64,000 nt of DNA from Ganoderma boninense (taxonomy: Eukaryota > Basidiomycota > Agaricomycetes > Polyporales > Polyporaceae), in assembly GCA_002900995.3 (NCBI GenBank), contig CM035312.1, forward strand, positions 1,240,001 to 1,304,000, read 5' to 3'. A program made the position numbers and the translations under genes. Each line of letters starts with the position of its first letter. Positions within the stretch are counted from its first letter, which is position 1. Positions 57,721 to 64,000 of the stretch are shown here, piece by piece. The notes below the pieces were generated by a model that worked only from the letters and a program-made list of their open reading frames with translations, had not been told where the DNA came from and ran no database searches.

Positions 57721-57933
57721 TCAAGCTGACTCCTCTTGCAGGTCGAGGCCAGGAATAGAAACTGCCGCGAAGTCGGCGAGGATCTGCTGATCCAATGTTT
57801 CTGACTCCGCATCTGACCTTGCCTCTCCCAAACTGTCTCCATAGCCTGAGTCTTCCTCGTCCATATCACCCCCGAACACTATGGTGCTGAGGGTCGAGTC
57901 AGTTGGGGCCAGATACGAGTCTGTGTCGCTCAA
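57721..57933 (-). CDS. acidic open frame inside the element's 3' region
   Basis: 70 codons with an open frame extending further upstream (about 57960). Asp/Glu/Ser-rich (MDEEDSGYGDSLGEARSD), ending in LQEESA. It has no known domain. It may be the last exon of a gene or gag-like frame carried between the two repeats; its upstream part would be interrupted by the AT-rich insertion. Whether it is translated is unknown. Confidence 0.25.
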   Translation of the reverse strand: MSDTDSYLAPTDSTLSTIVFGGDMDEEDSGYGDSLGEARSDAESETLDQQILADFAAVSIPGLDLQEESA

Positions 57934-58152
57934 GACAGGTATGGAACGTCCGCGGATAATAGTGAGTGGTTCAGGCTGATCAAGGGGGTGCTGTTCCAGG
58001 ATCCAAAAGACGTCTAGGTGAGTTGGAAGAAAGGGGAGGTGTCTGGTGGTCCAATGAGGGGCTATCCATCGGCACCACCAGTGTTGCAGTGGAGATACCC
58101 ACTGCTGTTGGACGCAGATGAGGAAGAAGTCTGGTCCGATCTGTCCCGTCAG

Positions 58153-59032
58153 GAAAACCAGCTTTTGCCAATGTGTAATAATATGTACTATTATAATATC
58201 TTATTCTAATAAAGTACTAATGCTATCTATCTGAGAGCTACTACAAAAGAGACCTGTCTATATTATATAAATTAGAACTACTGCATCTAACCTAATCTAT
58301 TGTAGTGCTATTTAGTGCTACTAGTTGCTACTACAGTATACTAATATTGTTATATATAGTCAATCTTAATTGAATGCCTCAGATATAAGCCCAATTGATC
58401 TATTTTACTAGCCAAGACTAGACAGCCTCAACAAAGTCTAAATAAAAATCCTAAGTATCAATGTAACAGCAACTTGAATAGATACTTGTAGTCTAATCAA
58501 TGTACATAACTATATATGTCCCATACACTATATAAGCCTATAACATAGACTGAACACAAGATATATTGATGTTGAAGTTGACCTACATCTCTCAATTTTT
58601 CCCAAGTCCAGCAGCAGGGGGTACATATAGCCTATACCACCTTGCCTAGTATAAGCCCTTGTGGTGTAGTGGGCTAAGCTGTCTGCACAGCTCAGTGCTG
58701 TGCCGGAAAAGCAAGAGGCTGAGGGTTCAATCCTGGCTGGTGGCAGTAATAAATGTTTTATTAAAATTTCCAGTTTTTGCAGTATGCTTGTCTTTGAGTA
58801 TGGCATGCTTATACTGTGTTTAAAGCTTTAGAAAACCAGTCCAGACAATGTTCAGTCTTATTCATATGTCTACCGCATGCTACTGTAGTGCTACTCTGCA
58901 CTATTTAGTGCTATTGTGGAACTACTCTTTCTGGGGACCTCTCAAATATTACCTAACATGTTACTACTATTCTAATAGTCTAATATTTTCTAATTATACC
59001 TTTTCATATCTCATTGGCAAAGGCTGGTTTTC
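58153..59032. mobile_element. AT-rich non-autonomous TIR element
   Basis: Terminal inverted repeats GAAAACCAGC(T/C)TTTGCCAATG, 20 of 21 matching, at 58153 and (complement) at 59032, flanked by CAG on both sides (58150-58152 and 59033-59035). The 880-bp interior is far more AT-rich than anything else in the window and has no long reading frame. A 3-bp target duplication suits CACTA- or Harbinger-type transposases; the superfamily is not certain. It lies inside the spacer between the two 247-bp repeats, so it inserted into the DIRS-type element or its surroundings. Confidence 0.75.
58654..58744 (+). ncRNA. tRNA-like segment, probable tRNA-derived SINE relic
   Basis: Contains a pol III box A-like TGGTGTAGTGGG (58662-58673) and a near-perfect box B GGGTTCAATCC (58723-58733) about 50 bp apart. 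Between them is a hairpin with the inverted 7-mers GCACAGC and GCTGTGC. Acceptor-stem pairing is poor, so it is not a functional tRNA. It sits inside the AT-rich TIR element. Confidence 0.5.
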
Positions 59033-59752
59033 CAGATGCCATCTGCCTCTCCACTGACTGTGAGCACTGCCCAGCCTCCCCTGACACCCAACACCGATGA
59101 GATGGTTCCTGAAAAGCTGCGTGGAGATCCCTCGGAGGCCAAATGTTCTCCTGCCAGCAAGACCTTTCCTCCGCGCTGGAGGCGAGCACCAGTGACCGTC
59201 GAAGGAAGGGTCACTAGCCAGGTTATAGGATAATTTGGGATGCGGGGAAGCCGGATTGCAGGCAGGATAGAAACCAAGGATGTGGGTAGGGTGAAAGGTG
59301 CCATAGGGAGTAGACAGGGTCTCTGACTGGTGGCTGAGGGTCTGGTAAAGGTGTTGGTAATAGCAGAGTGAACGACGAGGGGGAAAAAGGCGTGGTTGCT
59401 GCCTAGGTTGCTCCCACCGCTTGCTAGCCGATTCGCTAAATGGTGTGAAATCCAGCAGTGTGAGAAGACAGTAAACGAAACAACATTGAGGGCTCTTGTT
59501 GTGTCTCTCCATGCTACCAAGCTGAAGGTTGTCCCTCACTAATGTTCACTATTTGGCAGACTTGCTGCCTTGAACTCAAATCAATTTAGGGTGGGTCTAG
59601 GGTGGGTTTTTAAGCAAGGTTGATATGGGAGGAGACGACGCTCGACGTGTCGACGGGCGGAGGAAAGGGAGACGCGAGTGAACAAGGCGCCCGTCTCCCG
59701 GCGCATAGACCTTGCGCTCCGAAACGCTCGTGCCTCGCGAGTCTGAGCGTCT

Positions 59753-59999
59753 CCATCTATGCGTGACGTTGAGCGTGCATCCAGGTTCTACTGGGAACAA
59801 AAGATGGAAATAATGTAAGTAGAAACGACTCGTACTACCACAACCTAGCATGTATGATAAATGAACGATGATGTAACATGGCGGACGGATGGTAGCTGGA
59901 CAAGACTGAGGGAGTGGGCGAAGCCCCCCGCCCATGCGGGCGAGCATTCCGACGCGGAGAGGCAAATCTCCAGGAACCTGCAAGCCAAGTGAGCCGCGT
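59753..59999 (-). repeat. 247-bp direct repeat, inner copy (B1 candidate)
   Basis: Second copy of 57030-57276 in the same orientation, ending 83 bp short of the tyrosine recombinase stop codon side (60083), as expected for the B1 repeat next to the coding region. Confidence 0.8.
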
Positions 60000-60082
60000 A
60001 CCCCAACTTTTAGGAGTCTCGGAGACGACGCAAACGCGCGCAACGATTGCCCCCCCTATAGGAGATGAGAGACTCACTGAGC

Positions 60083-61307
60083 TTAACGTGGAGGTGGCAG
60101 CTGAATGGTGTGCCGTGTGAACGCTGCGTGGATCGCTGCATCTGCCTGGAGATACGGAGCCAGGACCTGGGCATGCCTCCTGAGATACACTGTGAAAGCG
60201 TCACTCTTCCAACGCCCGATAGCCTTGACCGTCTCGAAAGAGATGCCGCGGAGGAGGTATTCCAAGGTGCCGCCTATGCGTAAGCTGTGCCCGGATACCG
60301 TGGCCGTGCTTGCTGCTAAAGCTGCCTCCTTCAAGCGCTTCAAGAGTGCACTTCTGGTGAGTGGTACGGTGCGCTTGCTGCGTGTGTGGGTGTAGGCGAA
60401 AATGTGGGAGGTGTCTGTCGGGCGGTTTACGATGAGGTGAGTTTCCAGAGCGGTCCAGGGATCGACTGCGCCTTCTTGCTGCGCAACGTAGATCTGTTCG
60501 CCGTTGGCCGCTACCTTGGTCCGTGGCAGAGCTAAACTCCAAACCCAGCTCCCGTCCCGATGCTGCTCCTTCTTCAACGATTGCCGGGATGGGTGTGCTG
60601 CTGGGTCGAAAGCCTTCTGGTTGCGCACTGTCAACTCTCCCAGGCGCGCTAATGAGAAGAAACCGAAGGTTATGCATGCCCACGCTGCGGCATCCAATGG
60701 GGTAGAGAGGTCAAATTGTGGAGCAAGCTGTTTCAACATCTCAACCGTCAATGGCTGGCGTGGGGGCCGTTTCGAAGAGGTGGGTGCTAGAGAACCAGCC
60801 CCTGCGACGGTGGCATCCAGCTGCTTCTGATCCGGGTGCCACGGGAGCCCATGGAGAATGTGCCAGGCTCGCACGCCGTGGACGTAGTTGTTGATGGTGG
60901 ATGCCGTGTAATGGCCAGCGAGGGACGCGACGAAGAACTGAAGAACTGTGAGGCTCACCGGTGCCCGTTCCTCTTCTGTCAGTCCCCTAGCATCACACGC
61001 GATGTGGAAGACCAAGAGTCCTGCTCCGTATAGCCCCGCTGTGCTCTCCCTCCAAGCGTTTGCCGTTACATGGGTGATTCTTTGAATGTCGGTGTCCGTG
61101 ATTGGGATTGGCCGACCAGCATCGTCGACGGCGCGCCGGGAGGAGGGAGGCAACCAAAGGCGTAGCCGCTCATTTGCGAGACAATGAGGTCTGAGGTGGG
61201 ATGGGGCTGGGGCTAAACCCGTGCGATATGGTCGAGGGCCAGCTTGAGGGAGGCGGTATTCGATCGCGATAGGAGCCGGCCCGGGATGCGCGCTGCTCGG
61301 GTGCGCG
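60083..61307 (-). CDS. tyrosine recombinase of the DIRS-type element
   Basis: The frame is open far upstream (to 63607), but the recombinase itself begins near 61300. The N-terminal core-binding part has ANAWRESTAGLYGAGLLVF and STINNYVHGVRAWH. The catalytic part has FFSLARLGELTVR (first Arg), HIFAYTHTR, GHSLRIGGTLEYLL (HxxR), GRWKSDAF and VYLRRH (Tyr nucleophile). The R-H-R-W-Y set of tyrosine recombinases is complete. It would integrate a circular DNA intermediate without target duplication. No ATG lies near the start; the frame overlaps the end of the reverse transcriptase frame, so expression needs recoding, re-initiation or splicing. The 5' boundary is set at the reverse transcriptase stop. 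Confidence 0.85.
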
Positions 61308-63506
61308 CTAGATGATGTCCTCGTCCGGCCAATAGGAGGCTCGCCATGCGAGCTCCTGCTGCTGGAAGCTGTCGTTCTGATGGACGCGCTGATTGGTTTC
61401 TGAGCTTGTATTGACGTGCTTGTCCAGCGGCCTGGCTGAGCTCCCTCGGGCGTGGGCGTGGATCTCGCTGGTCGTTTCAGGAGCGTCGAAATCCACGAGG
61501 AATCTTCGTACTGGGTCAGGGATTGGCACGGGTGGCAAGAGGAGGGATAGGGGAGGGTAGCGCCCTCTTGAGGGGTCGTCTGCGGGGTTGTGCGCACTTT
61601 CGACATATCTTGAATGCGCTCGAATCCCTCTGCTACCCAGGATGCCGGTAACACGCTTGAACACGTCGTTGATCTCTGGATTCCTGCTCCGCCCTCTCCA
61701 CCAACCCTCAACCACTCCCCGGTTGTCTCCGTAGACCTTGAAGTCTGTGTGGGAAAGTGAGAGCTGAAGAATTGCGAGGACCAGGAGTTCAAATCCGACT
61801 GCTTCTGCCCACCCGATGTCTCGCCGTGTGTCTGCATTCCAGTTGGGAAGGAGTCTCCACGCTCTCCAATGATTCTTGATAACAATAGCGATGCCGACTC
61901 CCGAGCTAGCGTCTGAGAAGGCTTGGATGTCCCAGAGTGTTCGGGGATGTGGGATCTCTCGCTGGATGACGGATTGGGAGAGGGCGCTCCGCCACCAGAT
62001 AAGGTCGCTCCTGGTCCGTGTGGGAGGGGTACGTGGCATGAAAGGACGGTCAGCGAAGATTCCCAACATGGCCTCCAAGCTGGCGAGGTAAGGACGCCCC
62101 GATTCCACCACCAGTGAGGCGTGCCATAGCTTGCCATGAAGCTTCTGCACTTCTTGGAGGGAGTGCGTCCGCTGGGACAGCCATTCATCAATCGCGAGGA
62201 TGTACTTGTCTGCCTTGTTGCGGGGAATCTCAACTGTGCGCGTGTTGAGGTTCCACGTGAAACCCGTGAAAGGAAAACTTGTGGAGAAGGGAATGGCCTT
62301 CTCATGTTGCCAGCATATTCCCAAGTGTTCTGCCACGCTGTCGATGTCGGCGTCACTGTAGGTGAAAAGGGTGTCTTCTGGTGATCGCTGTGCTGTGTCT
62401 GACAGGTCTTTGATGGGAAAGACCATGTCTTCGAGGAACTCGTCGATTTGTCCGTCCGGTAACAGATCGCCCCCGAACCAGATCCGACCTCCGTCTTGGT
62501 GCCTGCCGCCTCTCCGCTCAATCTGTGCTCGCCAATCCTTCCTCCGTTCGTTGTAGTCACTGAGGTGGGTCTTGAGGATTCGCAAGAAGACAGTGTCGTC
62601 GACCCATTTGGTGAGCGGGCCGATGCCCTCTGCCCGCATGATGTCCGCAAAGGCGTCTGCCAGATGGCCATAGAGCCCTGCATGAGAGCTGACACCGAAG
62701 GCCGCACAAGTGTCGATGGCGAAGCTGTCATGGTTCGAGAGGCGGACCACGACTCCTGGCCACTGTGAGGGTGCGAGCGGGATGGTTCGATAAGCTTCCG
62801 CCACATCTCGGACTGCGCCTTGAGATCCGGGAGGGAGCCGCCAGCAAAGGAGAGAGAACGCCGAAAATGTCCCCCAAGTGCAAGGGAAATTATTTGGATC
62901 AATATGATAATTAATGGATGTTTGGGTGCCGGAGGGAATGTGGGGGAAGGAGAAGTTCTGGATGAGCCGATAGGCTCCTGGTTTGTGAGGCTTAGGGATG
63001 AGGGATAAGGGGGAGGACTGGAAAGGACCAATGAGGCCTTCAACTTCGCTGGCTCGGAGTGGGCCCAGGTAACGGCCACGCGCAAGTTCCAGCTGGATGA
63101 TCTGTTCGAATTGACTGCTATGTGCTTCCAGAGAAGGACTATTAAAAGGAGTGAAGGTATGGGCGACGTCGGGAATGTCAGAAATGAAACCCCGCCTAAT
63201 GGAGAGGGCCAAGTCGGGGTATGTGTCTTGTAGCTGATGGCGGCGAAGAAGTTCCTCCCAAGCATCAGCTCGAAGAGGTGTGAGCGGCTCAAGCCTTCTC
63301 TGCGCGAGGGCATTGCGAAGCTCCATGAGACGCCTCCCCGCAACCAGAACACTCGTGCCTGTCGTTGTGGTTCCGAGAGGAGCAACCTCTTTCCCGCTGC
63401 CAGTCGGTGCAGACGAGCGTCCCCCCTCGAGTCTGGATGCGATTTCCGTTCCGGGTGCACCGCGTGCGCCTGCCATCCCACGTCTGGCTGGCTGTGCAAC
63501 GCGCAA
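61308..63506 (-). CDS. reverse transcriptase/RNase H of the DIRS-type element
   Basis: 732 codons without a stop. Reverse transcriptase motifs: PLSLIPKPHKPGAYRLIQN, DVAEAYRTIPLAPSQWPG (first Asp), FGVSSHAGLYGHLADAF and KWVDDTVFL (catalytic WVDD). The RNase H part has FSDASSGVGIAI, WAEAVGFELL, VYGDNRGVVEGW and HNPADDPSRG, keeping the acidic residues. The ordering with a reduced thumb is that of DIRS/PAT polymerases. The start is uncertain because the frame overlaps the gag frame by about 218 bp. Confidence 0.9.
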   Translation of the reverse strand: MRVAQPARRGMAGARGAPGTEIASRLEGGRSSAPTGSGKEVAPLGTTTTGTSVLVAGRRLMELRNALAQRRLEPLTPLRADAWEELLRRHQLQDTYPDLALSIRRGFISDIPDVAHTFTPFNSPSLEAHSSQFEQIIQLELARGRYLGPLRASEVEGLIGPFQSSPLSLIPKPHKPGAYRLIQNFSFPHIPSGTQTSINYHIDPNNFPCTWGTFSAFSLLCWRLPPGSQGAVRDVAEAYRTIPLAPSQWPGVVVRLSNHDSFAIDTCAAFGVSSHAGLYGHLADAFADIMRAEGIGPLTKWVDDTVFLRILKTHLSDYNERRKDWRAQIERRGGRHQDGGRIWFGGDLLPDGQIDEFLEDMVFPIKDLSDTAQRSPEDTLFTYSDADIDSVAEHLGICWQHEKAIPFSTSFPFTGFTWNLNTRTVEIPRNKADKYILAIDEWLSQRTHSLQEVQKLHGKLWHASLVVESGRPYLASLEAMLGIFADRPFMPRTPPTRTRSDLIWWRSALSQSVIQREIPHPRTLWDIQAFSDASSGVGIAIVIKNHWRAWRLLPNWNADTRRDIGWAEAVGFELLVLAILQLSLSHTDFKVYGDNRGVVEGWWRGRSRNPEINDVFKRVTGILGSRGIRAHSRYVESAHNPADDPSRGRYPPLSLLLPPVPIPDPVRRFLVDFDAPETTSEIHAHARGSSARPLDKHVNTSSETNQRVHQNDSFQQQELAWRASYWPDEDII

Positions 63507-64000
63507 CCTCGTTCGCAGGGTGCCGCCCCAGGCAGACGGCGCAGACGACAGTGGGCGGGTGGGCTGCGCCGTTGCGAAAAGAACTGCTGCCTTGGCGTGG
63601 CTCCCACTTTCGAAAACTCTTCTGAGAGCTACTGACGTCTCGTCCGCGGAAACGCTTTGTCTCTAAACCATCATCGAAGGGGCTTCCAGCTCGCTTCCTT
63701 CGAGGTTGAGGTGCCCCCCAACCTGACATTGAGTCGTGTACGCGCTGCAGCTGACGTAAAGTCTCATCTGCTGCTTTTGCCCTAAGTTCTTCCACAATAC
63801 GCTTCAAACCCTCCTCGTGGATGATGGAAATGTCGAAGCTCTCCCCTTTCGTGACTTGTCGGTGCCATTCACGCCGGTATCTGGCCTGATATTCGATGAT
63901 GGCTTGGTTTCCGAAAACGCCTTCCGAGACGCAGATGGGATGGTGCGCGAGGGCCTGAAAGAAGAGGAAGAGAGCTTTGCACGTCGTGTCCGACCAGTTT
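63289..64000 (-). CDS. gag-like zinc-knuckle protein of the DIRS-type element (partial)
   Basis: The frame is open from the right edge (63999) to a stop at 63289, so the N-terminus is missing. The middle is helical and basic (KPVTKGES-type residues, ELRAKAADETLRQLQRVHD). A nuclear-signal-like PRRKRAG and two Cys/His clusters follow, the last a canonical CCHC knuckle CSGCGEASHGASQC (C-x2-C-x4-H-x4-C). Such proteins bind element RNA. It overlaps the reverse transcriptase frame. Confidence 0.75.
   Translation of the reverse strand, partial: NWSDTTCKALFLFFQALAHHPICVSEGVFGNQAIIEYQARYRREWHRQVTKGESFDISIIHEEGLKRIVEELRAKAADETLRQLQRVHDSMSGWGAPQPRRKRAGSPFDDGLETKRFRGRDVSSSQKSFRKWEPRQGSSSFRNGAAHPPTVVCAVCLGRHPANEVARCTASQTWDGRRTRCTRNGNRIQTRGGTLVCTDWQRERGCSSRNHNDRHECSGCGEASHGASQCPRAEKA

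Larger units (their letters stand above)
57030..64000 (-). mobile_element. DIRS-type tyrosine-recombinase retrotransposon (right end outside window)
   Basis: On the minus strand the order is gag (64000 to 63289, entering from outside), reverse transcriptase/RNase H (63506-61308), tyrosine recombinase (to 60083), then a 247-bp repeat (59999-59753), 2.5 kb, and the same repeat again (57276-57030). Use of a tyrosine recombinase instead of an integrase defines DIRS-order elements. The two repeats fit B1 and B2 of the split direct repeats (A1-ORFs-B1-A2-B2) of PAT/Ngaro-like members; A1 would lie beyond 64000. All three large frames are open, so the copy is young or active. The left boundary at 57030 depends on the repeat interpretation. 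Confidence 0.75.

Noticed and set aside
58654..58744. Functional tRNA gene
   Set aside because: Box A and B are present but the acceptor and T stems do not pair well, and it lies in an AT-rich transposon.

Overview
This window looks like nuclear DNA of an Agaricomycete basidiomycete, probably a wood- or litter-associated fungus. Genes are dense and broken by many 50-70 bp GT-AG introns. The gene families present (a 27-exon GH51 arabinofuranosidase, a delta-12 desaturase, SET/MYND proteins, CmcJ-like oxygenases, eisosome PIL1, a DIRS-type tyrosine-recombinase retrotransposon) are typical of that group. No species can be named from the sequence alone. Exon models were built by hand by joining reading frames at splice signals. 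In most genes the joined exons give a clean total divisible by three and reproduce conserved family motifs.

Layout: 1-3044 gene-poor flank with degenerate TGTAG-type repeats. 3045-3944 secreted HsbA-like protein (+). 4705-8280 tRNase Z long form (+). 8463-12062 GH51 arabinofuranosidase (-) with 3-bp exons. 12876-15241 delta-12 fatty acid desaturase (-) with 5- and 8-bp exons. 15242-20885 gene-poor, holding an intact TRIM-like miniature LTR element (18029-19134) with identical LTRs and a 5-bp target duplication. 20886-24615 a small conserved unknown and a SMYD-type SET/MYND protein. 25155-29932 two protein kinases, the second IKS1-like. 31022-36366 a conserved unknown and a PIL1/LSP1 eisosome protein with a very long tail. 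36797-46361 a run of minus-strand genes: MFS transporter, CmcJ/AsaB-like oxygenase, a TA-flanked miniature TIR element, a pseudogene relic of the oxygenase, a fucosyltransferase-like membrane protein and an unknown. 49138-50203 V-ATPase subunit E. 50525-52400 VHS-GAT (GGA-like) trafficking adaptor. 54290-55603 zinc alcohol dehydrogenase, convergent with an AusD-like methyltransferase (55743-56912).

57030-64000 is dominated by a minus-strand DIRS-type retrotransposon: zinc-knuckle gag running off the right edge, reverse transcriptase/RNase H, and tyrosine recombinase. Its 3' side carries a 247-bp direct repeat in two copies 2.5 kb apart, which fits the split direct repeats of PAT/Ngaro-like elements. 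Between the repeats sits an AT-rich 880-bp TIR element containing a tRNA-like (pol III box A/B) segment.

Most genes are housekeeping or stand-alone and form no operon-like unit. The transporter-oxygenase neighbourhood and the dehydrogenase-methyltransferase pair are reminiscent of specialised metabolism, but no core synthase is visible.
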